Made by a program: the position numbers and the translations under genes
Shown here: positions 23,834-35,800 of the stretch, piece after piece
Layout of the letters: each line of letters opens with the position of its first letter
Position numbering within the stretch: the first letter of the stretch is position 1
The notes under the pieces: generated by a model
Told to the model about the DNA's origin: nothing
Database searches by the model: none
Seen by the model: only the letters and a program-made list of their open reading frames with translations
Source of the DNA: Marsupella aquatica
Taxonomy: Eukaryota; Marchantiophyta
Reading direction: 5' to 3'
DNA length: 64,000 nt
Assembly: GCA_973895155.1 (NCBI GenBank)
Contig: OZ316895.1
Span: 8,804,001-8,868,000 of the forward strand

Positions 23834-26800
23834 ATGTCTACGTTGAGAGTGTTGGCGCGGGGCAAGCGCCCAGCCCCCCCCACACAGTTCTCCCCCCTCC
23901 TCCCCCCCCCGCCTCGTGGTCGCCTTCGTGTTTGCTCTTCTTCATTGGATCTCTCTCATCTTCGTGATGACCCCATGCCCGATGTTCTGCCAGTCCCCCC
24001 AGTCTACTGCCCACCCCATCGACGCCCTGGCTCCTCTCCCCAGCCCATTCCCCCTCCACCCCTCCAGCATCCCCCTCCGGCCTCTTCATCCACGTCGGTT
24101 CCCCCCCCACCTCCTGTCCAGTCGGTCCCTGCTCCCTCCCCAGACGAGCGTCCCCTGCATACTTGTCCTGAGTGTGGCTGGGTTGGCCTCTCCCTTCCTC
24201 ATCACCGCGGGCGGGGCCGGTGCCAACGTCGCCAGCAAGCCCAATCCCAGCCCCAGCCCCCTCTTGACCCAGTTAGCTCTGCCCCTCTTTCCTTGGAGGC
24301 TTCCGAGCAGGCATGGAGTTGGGTTCGCTCTCTAGACCCCCTTCCAGCCTACCATCCAGGGTACATTAGACCTCGCCTTTATAACCACATCCCACTAGCG
24401 TTGCGCCCATTAGTTCGGTCATCCTTGTTGCAACTCATGCAGCTTATCTTGGCGCATCCTATCGAGGTCTCCTATTGGTCTTTACTCATGCTTTTTCCAC
24501 AGTGGACTCTTACCCTCCCTAGTCACGGTGGTCGCGTGGGTCATCGTGAGACTGCCTCTCGTATCCATCGTTTTCTGCGGGGAGATTGGGAACAGCTTCA
24601 GGAAGAGTACTTTCTTCGAGCCCGTTCCTTTACTACCCGTGCTTTGTCTGACCCAGCTCGCCACTCTCATCCTCCAGAGCACAGACGCCTTCGTCGCTCT
24701 TGTCGTTTGGCCCAGGCTGGTGAATATCGTCGTGCGGTCCAGGCCCTTTCTCCCACCACACCAGCCCCCCCTGGCGAGGTCACCTTGACGGCCCTTCAGG
24801 ATCTCCATCCGCAGCCCTATGATCAGCTCCCTTTGTTCGTGGAGGATTTTGAGCCTGAGGAGGATCTTCAGTTTAGTAGGGACCACTTCACCTATGCTTT
24901 CCTCCATGCTCCGCGTTGCGCGGCTGGTGGCCCCTCTGGCTATGTCTTTGAGCATTTTTGTGATTTATTCCCCCCTGAGGATCCTCAGTCTGGTTTTCCA
25001 GTTTTCTTCTCCTTTTGCCAGTGTATTGCTGCCGGCCGTTTGCCTCCTCCCGTCTCTCGGCTTTTGAGTGCTTCTCGTTTATTGGCCATGGCTAAGTCTT
25101 CACCGGGTGTTCGGCCCATAGCTATTGGAGAGGTCTTTCTTCGTCTGGTGTCTCGCGCACTTTCATCGCAGTATCGCTCTGCACTATCGGATCATCTCTC
25201 TCCACATCAGTTTGCAGTGGGCGTTCCTGGCGGTTGTGAGACAGTTATTGCGGGTATTCGTACTACCTTGGACCTCCACCCTGATTGGGTTGTCCTCCAG
25301 GTTGATGTCTCCAATGCTTTCAATACGGTTTCTCGGGCAGCAATTTTTCGTGCTTTGAGGGCAGCGGATCCAGACATCCAGTCCCTTATCCCCTTTGTCC
25401 GTTGTTTTTATGGGTGTGAGGCCCCCCTCTTCTATAGTCATCACACCTCTACAGGAGTGTATACCACTCTTTCTTCTGCAGAAGGTACACGTCAGGGTGA
25501 CCCTTTGGGTGGGCCTCTTTTTGCCATTGCCCATTTTACTGCTTTACGAGAAGCCTCCGCGGCCCACCCCCAGTGTATCTTCCCCTCCCTTTCAGATGAC
25601 ACCCACATCATTGGTCCACCTTTTGCTGTTACTTCTGCCCTCGCCACCCTTTCCACCCATTTGTTGGGCCTCGGTTTACGAGTACAGCCGGTGAAGAGTC
25701 GTGCATGGAGTCCAGCTGGGTTACCCTCTGATCTTGCGCTTCCCCCTGGGTTCTTACGTCCTGCCGACGGTCTTCGGGTCCTTGGCTCCCCAGTCGGTAC
25801 CGCCTCCTTTTGCTCATCTTTCATTGCTGACGCTCTCCAGGCTGCCTTAGCCCCTACTCCTATGCTCCCTAAGTTAGCAGACTCTCAGGCAGCATTTGGG
25901 TTGTTATTGAGATGCATCCACCCTCGTGCGTCCTATTTGGCTCGGACACATCCCCCTACCGAGGATCTTTCTCTACACCTCCGAGCGTTTGATGTCTCCA
26001 TTCGTGAGACTTTGGCCTCTCTTTTAGGGCCAGGTACTTTACTCTCATCTCCGTGGCTTCATCGACAGCTCAGTCTTCCTATTTCTCACGGTGGTTTTGG
26101 GCTTACTTCCACTGAGCACCTTGCACCTTTGGCCTTCTTGGGCACGTGGGCGGCCGCCTTCTCATTGTTGGTAGATCGTTTCCTTACTGAGGATCGACCT
26201 TTTTTACTTTCATCTCTCATGGAGGTCGAGGAGGGTTCCCTCCCATTTCAGGTTCATTTGCGCACGGCTCGGTCATCATTACCCGATCCTGTTTGAGCTG
26301 CGTTACCTTCATTCCAGGAGTTTTTATCCTTGGACCCCGTCCGTCTTCAGGCAGACCTTGTTGGGCGTATGCATGCTTTCACCCTCTCCAGCATCCTCAC
26401 CGAGGCACCTGACACGGACCGAGCTCGGATTCTTTCTTCCGGAGGGAAGGGCGCAGGAGGCTGGCTTCAGGCCAATCCAGTCATTCCTCACCTGCGGATG
26501 TCTTCAGCGGAGTTTGCGACAGCCATGCGTCTTCGTATGGGCTTGCCCCACCCACTTCTTGCTGGTTTACCTCCTACTTGCACTTGTGGGAAGCCTTGTG
26601 ATGCCACAGGTGTCCATCTTCTTCGATACAGTTTGGGCGGCGAAACCATTTTTGTTCACGACGCTGTGAGAGATGCGACTGCTCAGGTTCTCTCTGGCTC
26701 TTTGGTCTGCGCGTGGCGGGAGGTGGTGCTCGAGTTACCTGGTCCTCCATCACAGCGGTTACGGGTGGATCTTACCATGGTCCGTGACGGTCACCGTACT

Positions 26801-27232
26801 TTGGCAGATGTAGTGGTGGCAAACCCATTGCGCCAAGACATCATTGGGACAGCGGCAACAACGGCAGGGGCAGCAGCATCACGAGCAGCACAAACGAAGG
26901 AGGCCAAATATGCTGCACGAGCTTCATCTGATAGCTTCCTGCCCCTTGCTCTTGAGATATTTGGGCGTCTTCATCATCAGTTCGACGGGCTTCTTCGCCA
27001 AGCTGCTCGGGATGTTCACGGCCGAATGGGTCCCACCGGGCCCCCGCTATCTGTTTTGACCACGCACTTTCGCCAACGCATTTCAGTCACCTTACAGCGT
27101 GCTCAAGCTCGGGCCGTCTATCGTCGATCTCTGACAGTGGGTGCTAGTGTGACTCCGCAGCGGCTAGCCCCCCTAGAGGACATTCCTGTCCCACTTGCCG
27201 ATCTAGTTTCGACACTTGATGTAGACCACTAG
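23834..27232 (+). pseudogene. RT/RLE polyprotein, one stop codon
   Basis: Frame of 1133 codons from ATG 23834, interrupted only by TGA at 26294-26296, where the second copy has CGC (Arg). The N terminus is proline-rich with a CPECGWVG...H...C finger around residue 115. RT motifs are VDVSNAFNTVSR (motif A), GTRQGDPLGGPLFA (B) and SLSDDTHIIG (C), with catalytic Asp588-Asp589. After the stop come CTCGKPCDATGVHLLRY, a CCHC knuckle whose last Cys is Tyr here, and RVDLTMV...ADVVVANP. The last segment resembles the PD-(D/E)xK endonuclease of R2-like elements but with VD for PD. This order of domains fits target-primed retrotransposition by a site-nicking, RLE-type element. It is probably inactive because of the stop and the Cys change. 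Confidence 0.85.
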
Positions 27233-27284
27233 CTTGTAGCCACATTTGCTAGGTATGATGAGGACCTCGGTCCATTTGCGGTAG

Positions 27285-27380
27285 TTTTAGTTACTCTTTC
27301 TTGGTTTTTAGGGGTTTCCTTTTGCTCACTTCTTTTAGTTCCTCTTTCTTGGTTTTTAGGGTTTCCTTTTGCTCACTTCT
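27285..27380 (+). repeat. 48-bp tandem duplication in the retroelement 3' UTR
   Basis: The unit starting ttttagttactctttcttgg is at 27285 and again at 27333 with small changes. The homologous duplication exists in the second copy (about 63663-63770), so it belongs to the element and was present in the parent. Confidence 0.8.
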
Positions 27381-27639
27381 TTTGCGTTTGGTTTTGTCCA
27401 CTTGGGACCTCTCTTGTTTATTCTTTTGTACTCTATTTGGCCTTTTTCTGTATAAAGTATGTGTATATTCTCATTATAAAGACTTTTGTCTACAGTCTTC
27501 TAGTACTAAAATTAGTAAAATTGCATTCTGGGCAATAGCCCCTCATAACCTTAGATAAAGATCTTGGTTTGGGGGCATTATGGCACACTGTAATACACAG
27601 GGCTTTGTCGCATATATAAGTCAGAGAGTTCAAGGGTAT

Positions 27640-28440
27640 TGTGCTTAGTAAAGCCCAAGGACCAACCTATCTGCCCACTCTCAAATAATTTTAGGGTTAT
27701 TGCCTCAGTAAAGCCCAAGGCAGCCCGTCTGAAATCTTTGTCTCAGTCAGAAGTCACAGGATATTGTCATCAATCGCTAACCAGGAGATGTTCTAACTGG
27801 AGAAGCCACAAGTACCAAGCACCTAAAACTGATTTATTCTTGCTTTATAAAAAATTCATCTCAACTCTAGAAAGGAATAGTTAATTATGCATCTTATTAT
27901 CATTGTCTTTTTTAGCACCTTACACTACAAGACGAGATACTTTATATTCTTTTTGAAATCCTCACACCTTCAATAAGTAATCTTAAAGAAAACTGTTTTG
28001 CTGAGATAGGATAGCTAGTCTTAAAAGCTTTTTAGTACCATTTGGGGACGGTTGTTTAAGGTTGGAACAACCATAAGAAGCTAAAGAGTTGTCTCTTAAT
28101 TAAAACGATGACATCTAGGGATAAAAGTGGGGCCAACAATTGTACTAAGGCCACAAGTTAAGCACTAAGTCACCCAAAACTAATTGATTCTTGCTTTCAG
28201 GTGTTTCATAAAAACTTCATGATCCCAAGTCTGAAAAGGAAGATTAATTATTCGTCCTCACATCATTATCCTTTTTACCTTTAATACTACAAGACAAACT
28301 ACGTTCCTTTCTTCTTGGGATGCTCCCATGCCAGCCACCTTTAGTTACATTAAAAAAGATATTGTGTTGATTTATCTAGATATAATAGTCCTAAAATTTA
28401 TATACCATTTGGGGAAGGTTCCTTAAAGTTATCTCGCGTC
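27640..28440. repeat. Diverged tandem duplication, unit about 350 bp
   Basis: Segments from about 27815 and 28165 share, in order, caccTaaaactgat(t)tattcttgcttt, cataaaaa(a)ttcat, a cattatcctttttagca-like motif, actacaagacgagatac, a gatagtcttaaaa motif and taccatttggggacggtt. Identity is visibly reduced, so the duplication is old. No coding frame spans either unit. Confidence 0.6.
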
Positions 28441-28689
28441 TTATCTGGAGACACTTGACGTCCAAGGGACTCCTTGCACCCTAACATTAGGTACATGAGG
28501 CACTGTATGTAAGTAAGTACCTCTCAAAGTACAGAAAAATAAAGGAAGGCCTTTAAGGATGCTTTCAATTTTGTTGTTTTCTGAAGACTCTTCCATCGAG
28601 TATCGTTGGAGATCCTGTCGAAGGCTTCATACATTCAAGCCGATGCCCACCATTTCAGCTTTTGCCAATTCCAATCATTTTGATTGGTG

Positions 28690-28870
28690 GGCCATGGGTG
28701 GTTTACCTCGCTGTTTACTGTCTCTCGTAGAGAATGATGTCCAAAAATTGTGAAAAATTATTTGTAGGTGTCGCTGTTTATGTTCTCTAGCTCTAGTAGA
28801 GAATGTTGTCAAAAAATTGTGAACAATTCTTTGATACCTACGCAGAGTAGCAACTCCACGTTGCATTTTT
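28690..28870. repeat. Imperfect 75-bp direct repeat
   Basis: The motif gtagagaatgatgtccaaaa plus attgtgaaaaatt recurs as gtagagaatgttgtcaaaaa plus attgtgaacaatt about 70 bp later. Confidence 0.55.
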
Positions 28871-29812
28871 GGCATCTAACACAAACGCTCGTTAAAGATC
28901 ATATTTAGGTAGTCAGAGCAGAAAAAGCATAATGCTAGAAAAAGCAAAATGCTTACACTATACACAATGCCTCAAAAAACAGCTTTACTGAATCTCTCCT
29001 CAGCCAAGAGATCTGGGTCCAAACGCAGAAGATGGTGAGAAGATATTGAGTGATGTAGAAAGAGAAAGAAGGCGGCGGATTAAAATTGCCATTCCTCCAG
29101 GTCTCTTTCTCGATTCTCTAGCCGGGTGGGAAGATTGTCCAAGCTGCCGTCTCTTTCAGGATTCCACGACTGCATTAATTGATAAATGAGTACGGTAGAT
29201 CTCTTGGCACACGTAGAATCATCCTGTCCTGTAGAGCACAATCATCCTCTTCAAGTTTTGGGCGTCGCCGTTTGATGAAACCTCAAGTGAGCTGTGAGCA
29301 TCATATAGTACCGTCCTGTCTGATTGGAACTTGACCGTGACTACCAGCATGATTGTGTCTCACCAAGGCGCATTCCCTCTTTGTCCCAGTGGTTTTCTCC
29401 TTCCTCATCATTCTCGTAATTCTATTGTCACCTCAATGCCTCCTCAGAACAGAGTACAATATGACCGTTTTCAATGTTGGATTCTTTCTGATATCTTTGT
29501 AGCCAGTCTTCTTACTCTCTTGATAAATTCCTTTCGACCAAGATGGTACGTTCCGTCGCTTGGCCTCTCTGCTGGAGCAAATCATCCGTCACTGCTACTC
29601 TCTCCTTGTTTAAATAGGAAGAGCTCTGAGTTTGCTCTCAGTTTTAGCTCGTCCATCCATGGTAGTAGTGACTTCTTACCCGTTCACTTTGCAAGCGCTA
29701 TGGTGTAAGCTGGAGTGGTAATTTATTGACAATCACCGTCCCAGAAAGCTGCAGAGCTCCATCAAGAAGGAAATTAAGAGTGCATTCTCATTGCTCTACT
29801 AGGTAGGGAGCT
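28871..29812. other. Probable promoter and 5' leader of the HIT-CCCH gene
   Basis: No exon is recognised with confidence. A 125-codon open frame at 29331-29708 lacks protein-like features and is probably chance. The stretch just before 29813 has an in-frame stop nine bases upstream of the ATG, which sets the start of the following gene. Confidence 0.4.
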
Positions 29813-31868
29813 ATGGGAATCAAACGGTATGAAGTGGAACCTTGCGAGCAGGATGGAACCACCAATTCCACCGACGCACACAAGAGGCTGAAAAGCGATG
29901 ATGGCCTGCCCTCTAGCGGTCCTAGGCAGCTGGCATACTGTGCAGAAATTCGTGGGAAAGATGGGGTCAGATTTATGGTCTCCGAGGGTCTGCCAAAGTC
30001 TACCTTCCGCTCCTTCATCGAGGAAAACTCTCCGGAGGATGTATTGGGTTTCTTTAGGGAGGTTGCACACGAAATGGAGGAGAAGAGGGGAGTGTTCGAC
30101 TTTCATTTGAAGATCAGGGAGCACAAGCAACGGTTCTGTGTGGAGGTGTATTTTGGAGACCGTGAGAGAAAGGGCCCAGAGGCTGCTGTGAAGTCTGGAG
30201 AGTGCATCTCGTGTGTCCCTGGAGCTCCTCTGTTTCCTGGCCAAGAGCCTGGAGTCACAGCCGGGGAATGTGTGCTGACTGAGTTCAGTGATCAACCCTA
30301 TGTGCAATGCTCGTTGGATGCCAAAGCCAGGTCTCGCCTGACCCTCTAAAGGAATTCATTCATCTATTCGTCAACTATTTATTGATCTTGCATTTGAACG
30401 ATGTTCCCTCCTCTCGTTCTCTTGCTCTGTCCAATGTACCTTTGAGCCTACAATGTTACTAATTGAGGATAGCCTTCATTCGCTCCCTGGCTGACAACCA
30501 TAGAGAGTAGACAATGCCCACTGTCAGACAAACTACATGTTATTTATACTAGTACAGTACATTGAAGTTGGTGCCCAGTATAGATCAAACTTTGGTGTTT
30601 CCTGAACCCACAAATTTTGTGTCATTTGTGCACATTTACACTAACTACGCGGTCAAAGGCTATGATAGATATACTCAATCAGTAGTATTTATTCGAACGG
30701 TGATATGAAAGAAAGCCAACATTTGTCCACCACCCCTAATGTTGCGGATTGGAATCAAAGCAGGCCTGGCTTTATCATCACTCCTGTTCGGCATGTGGAG
30801 AGGATGTCTCAGCTGCGGGACGACGAGCTTTTTGTTCTTTGGAGCACTGCAGTCAGAGCTTTGCGGCAAGACTCACTTCCTTTCACAACGATGACTCTGA
30901 ACCATGGTACATATAGGAATACCCCACATCTGCACTTGAAGGTATAATCCTTTGTCCGGGCTCACTGTGAAAATTGTACTCTATGTTGCTGCTCGTTGTC
31001 CTGGCCAGTGATCTCCAAAAGGTTGATAGTCTGTCTCGAAAATTAATGTGGCAATGGAAATAGTCTCATCTCAAAACCTGTCTTCACTCTGTTTACTGAC
31101 AAAATCACCGAGCCTGAATATGTAAGCTGTTTATAACATCTTTCACACCAGAATACTACGCAAAAGAATACCACTTTGCTGAAAAAACGGCCAACAAATT
31201 AGTATGTTTAAATCTTGCAAGGATATTGCGTTTCTTGCTTGTCCGTGTCAGGCCACATCAATCTACTGTTCAAAGTAATATATTAAGAAAATTGAGCACA
31301 AATTCTTTAAGTTGTTAATATATCCGATCACCTGACCAGATTAGAAAGTCTGACAAACTACCTCCACTGAAGTCAATCGAAGTTTGCTGGGAACTATCAC
31401 TACATGCCTCCGTGCCAGACTGGAGGGCTATCTGGTGCTGGCTGGAGAATCAAATGCGATCCAATAATTTGAAAGGGACCTCCCAGATGTTAAAACACAT
31501 TCCATGCCCATTTCTGGAAGATTTTCAATTACATTGATTGATTCGGATATTTTCTTCCTACATTCATCTATTGACGCTGTTGGAATTGGCGGTACCAACT
31601 TGAAGAATTAAATAAGCTATGCATGTCAATTAGCGATGGATTTAACATTCCAGTCCTTGCCCTTTGCCTGAAGGTGTGGGTTGACAGCATGCTGCATAAG
31701 GAAGTGAGACTGAAGTGGGGTGCCGAGAGGCTGGATATTTGGAATCGGCTGCTGGCTCTCGTGGACGTGGCCCCCAAGAAGCCATGTAGATTTTTTCAAG
31801 TAAATGGATATTGCAGGTATGGTGAGGAGTGCAAGTTCTCCCATATAAATGAAAATGTACACATTTAA
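29813..31868 (+). CDS. HIT-like domain plus CCCH zinc-finger protein
   Basis: Three exons, 29813-30330, 30764-30941 and 31674-31868, join in phase (2, 0) to 296 codons plus stop. The first donor (AG|gtctcg) is weak, but it gives an uninterrupted frame: ...CSLDAKAR|PGFIITPVRHVERM. Residues 1-165 are unassigned and hydrophilic. Residues 173-240 resemble a HIT fold (ITPVRHVERMSQL, then NHGTYRNTPHLHLK). The histidine triad reads HLHLK, so the third His is Lys. The C terminus has one CCCH finger, CRFFQVNGYCRYGEECKFSH, that is C-x8-C-x5-C-x3-H, an RNA-binding type. Together these suggest a nucleic-acid-binding protein with a HIT fold of doubtful hydrolase activity. It ends tail-to-tail with the EttA-like gene. 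Confidence 0.62.
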
Positions 31869-32823
31869 CTCTCCGTAGACTGGGACTAGGGCAAGGCGTG
31901 CTAAATCTGTCCCCTGGCTCCAGTAATGAGGGACCAAATGCGCTAGCCAGGTCGTGCTGGCTATTTTATCATACTCACCATTTTTAAAAATGTGACTAGT
32001 ATGGAGACCGGTTGCTTCTGTGTAGATTTTCATTCGGAGAGTCCCAAGGCAGTACTTCAAAGGACGCTGGTGTTCGACACTTCTGTTCGGAATGACACAT
32101 CGATCTGATCATTTGGCTTAGTGATATGGTAGTAGGCAGCTAAAACGGTGAGGCACGAATAGCAAGGTTTTGCGTTAGAGAACCCTTTCGTTGTCAAAGC
32201 TCCGAACTTGCGACAATGGTGAGAGAGGAAGAGCACCGCTGCGACTTCGTACCGGCCTCAAAAATGGCAAATGACTTTAAATGACAGGATGTCATATATA
32301 TTTCTCGACCAAAGTAGATTGAAAGAAGACTTCAAAAGTAGATGGAATCTGTCTTCACGACAATTAGTATGACGTAAAATCTTTAATGTACCAACAGACC
32401 TCTTTAAGGTCCGTCGTCCAAATTACCCACGTAAGCAGCCAAGGATATAACTCATCGAATGAAGGTGGCTCATCTTTCTGTAGTACATGTCGCTATGGAT
32501 AGCATCTTTGCTCTGGACCTTATTTTTGTCAAAATAGTGTTGTTTTTCGGCGTGATTTTCGTAACTTTCTAAGATTTTCGTGATTTTCTAAAACATGAAC
32601 CCAGCTGCATAGGTTCTCTGGATAAAATTGCTTTCTTCCATGGTATTAAAAAAATCCGATGTCTTGAGCCTAACCTTTTTTGCTTGCAGATGAACGGACC
32701 CCAGGTGTGTCATGAGAAGCCTAAGTATTCTATGTTGCATGAACGTTTCTCTGTGTCTTTCCCGCCAGTCTGTATGAACCCTCAAAACCAGGGGAACCTT
32801 ACAAAATACGGATAGACATCTGT
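31869..32823. other. Spacer between convergent genes
   Basis: This holds the 3' ends of the HIT-CCCH gene (+) and the EttA-like gene (-). No independent gene is seen. It contains a decayed copy of the last exon of the EttA-like gene near 32740-32810. Confidence 0.45.
32740..32810 (-). pseudogene. Possible decayed duplicate of the EttA-like last exon
   Basis: The minus strand reads cctggttttgagggttcata, close to cctggtttgaaggttcatac in the true exon 16 at 32824-32925, and similarity continues weakly into the Lys-rich end. It lies about 125 bp beyond exon 16, has a one-base insertion and no open frame. The match is short, so chance cannot be excluded. Confidence 0.35.
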
Positions 32824-35800
32824 CTAAGCTATTGCGTGATACTTCATCCTCGTCGGTTCTCTGTCTCCCAACCTTTTCTTTTTGTCTGCTTCATAGTCGG
32901 AGTATGAACCTTCAAACCAGGTCACCTGTTACAGACATACCCCGCGTCAATTTATCATTTATGACCTATTAAACTTCAACTATACCTGAAGTCAAGAAGG
33001 GGACTTTGAGCACAAAATGCCAAACCTGTGAATCTCCTTCAAATGCCAAGATATGGGTGGCTATGCGGTCCAGGAACCAGCGGTCATGAGAAATTATCAC
33101 TGCACAACCTGAATACATAAGAAGTGGTGAGCCTCACTATTACTCGAGGGCATTGGTCTTAGTTTGGACATCACTTCTTGACCTTTTTCATTTATGCAGT
33201 TTACTCCAACTGCTAAGCGATCAAAGCAAAACTTTCAGAAGTTTACAAACCAGACTTGAACATCCAAAGAAAACTAGCAACACCAGCTACCTGCGAAGTC
33301 TTGAATCGCATCTTCCAAAGCTCGTAGAGTGTCAACATCAAGATCGTTTGTGGGTTCATCAAGTAGGAGCAAATTCCCACCTGTCTTCATGATTTTTGCG
33401 AGATGTAACCTGATATGTAAGAGATGTCAGCAAGAATCAAGAGTGTAATGAATAAGAATGGCAAGCGTATGGACTGTCCCAAAAGGCTGCTGCCGAGTCT
33501 TTCTTAATCGATAATATTTGGTTCACTTTTTGGCAAGATTGTTCATTAGCATGAGTACAGTTGATGTAATGCTTTCCAATTTTATTGTGTAGGAGGCTTG
33601 CCTATTCCGTTCTCCTCCTGACAAGGCGCTCACTTTCTTTTGTTGGTCGGCACTTCTGAAATTGAACCATGAACAGTATGCCCGAGCATTTACCTTGCGG
33701 TCACCTGCAACACCCGACCACTTATCAGTTACTACTGTATTACATTTACTCTGCTGCAAAGGACTGGCACTATCTGAAGCTTCTGAAAGGACATCCTGAT
33801 TCCCTCTCCCCTCCTCTTCTATCGCTTTGAGTCTGGAATCTTATCCAGGAACGTAAAGCGGACACCTGCAGTAATTTGAAGGAGGCACGACAAGTATACA
33901 ACTTTAAGGTGCGACGCTTACCAATTGAAATCTCGTCAAACCCATCGGTAATTTCTTCGAAGACACTTTTTGTTGCGTCTAATGCATCCCTTGATTGATC
34001 CACATACAGTGGCACCACAGTTTCACCTACTCTCAGATTACCTTTGTCCGGCAAATCCTGCACATCCACTCGACACCAGACATTATTTCAATGCTGAAGG
34101 AAATGAATTTCACGTCACCCCCTGTAATTCAGAATTGCGAAGGAAAGTACGTGCTGGTCAATTTGTCATCCTCCCTCCTTAGTGCTTGGAGCATTCCATA
34201 CTCGTTGCTGCCCTGTGACTCCTAATTGGGAACGAAATTACGTGCTGGTCAATCTGGCATCCTTCCTCAGTGAATAAGGGCTGGGAGCATTCCATATTCG
34301 TTGTGCTGCCTGGTTCACCTCTCCTTTGTAGTTACACCTTGCTAGTGCTATAGTGTACATGCATGAAGCCCTCTAGAAAAAGATTGCGACATGTTTAATC
34401 TGTAATCGCACATCTTAAACCCTAAACTGCCCGAATGTGCAAAAAGACGAGATGTAAGAATAGTACTTGGCCTATTATCATGCGAAAGAGTGTTGTCTTT
34501 CCTGCACCGTTTCCACCAATCACACCAACAACACCTGCCACACACATGTATGTTACTTTTCATATCCTGACAAGCTACCAATTCAGTCAACAGTAAAAGA
34601 GTCCAACGTTATAAAGACATTGCTATAGAGGTAGGCAAGTGGAAGGCTCCTCAGAAGCTCGTATGTGATGGTTTCTACAAGCATTCTAACTAGTCAGCAA
34701 TAAGCGACAAAGAGCAACATATCCTTGGACATCTATTACTCTTACTGAAAGTATCGATTGAGTCGAGGGTTACTAGGCTAATTATCCCATCATTCATCTT
34801 CCATTTTTGCTCTTAGTACTGGGTGGAAAAGTAAGATACCCCCGGGTGGAAGACTGAACGAGAGCCCTTCATACAGGAGACGCCCCCCAAATCCTTTCTG
34901 CACATCCTGAGCATCTACCACAAGATTTCCCAGCCGGGGACCTTGAGGGAAAAACATGGACTCCAGCTTCTCGGTCTTCTGATATTCACTAGCTTTTCGA
35001 ACAAGGTCTTCGTAGGCCCTCTCTCGTGCCTATGGAAACAAGAAGTCACTAAAATGATGCGCAATGACCTCAATTCTGACAAACTTTTAATGCATGTCTA
35101 ATTTTGGTACATTCATTTGCATTACAAACAAAGAGGTTTGAAGACGATTTTCGCACTCCATTTTACATGATTTCAAAAACATTCAGGAGACTGATTACAT
35201 CTTAATCCTAAGATAAACAGTCGCAGTAAACGTTCTAGTCTTTAGTGTTGCACCTAAGCCTCCACTTGTGTTCAGGATATAGAGCAATGGATACTGCCAC
35301 GCAAAACATTTATGTACCTCATGGGAGATGAAAGAAAATAGGACCGTATCAAGCGACACAAAACTAAGAAAGCTTACCTTCCCCTTCTTCTGCTGGCCTT
35401 TGGCACTTTGACGAATCCACTCCAACTCCCGCGCCATGGTACGCTGCAGAGCTGATTGCTGCTTCTCTTCAATGGAAAACCGGTTTGCCTGAGCTCAGTT
35501 TCCATGGTCCACAAACTCGATCATTAGTCTGCAAAGTAGAATAACCCTTACCTCTTGCTTCAACATGCAATGATGCGACAACATGGGACACAGCAGCGAG
35601 TCTGAAGATTGCATGTCTGCTAGTCTACTGCCAGGGAGAATTTCGGAAACGCATACATTGTGCATAGCACTTAAATGAAAGCTTTCTCCATGGAATGAAC
35701 TACCCTAAGGCATTGACAACGCCCAGTTACTTAGGGAAGCTGGTGATTAAGACAATAATCTCTCGATTCCAAATAGGTCAGGGCGTTAAAGAATGCCGTA

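Larger units (their letters stand above)
23834..27470 (+). mobile_element. Non-LTR retrotransposon encoding RT plus restriction-like endonuclease, near full length
   Basis: One long frame with an N-terminal zinc finger, a reverse transcriptase and a C-terminal CCHC/endonuclease domain is followed by a 3' UTR that ends near 27470 (gtgtatattctcat). The 3' UTR contains a 48-bp tandem duplication also found in the copy at the end of the window. There are no LTRs or poly(A) tail. The GC-rich codon use contrasts with the AT-rich flanks. The 5' boundary is not determined. Confidence 0.82.

Noticed and set aside
24482-24955. 157-codon minus-strand open frame opposite the retroelement
   Set aside because: It is antisense to the reverse transcriptase frame and arises from its GC-rich codon use; no own motif.
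29331-29708. 125-codon open frame before the HIT-CCCH gene
   Set aside because: No domain, no suitable splice link to 29813, and an in-frame stop lies directly before that ATG.
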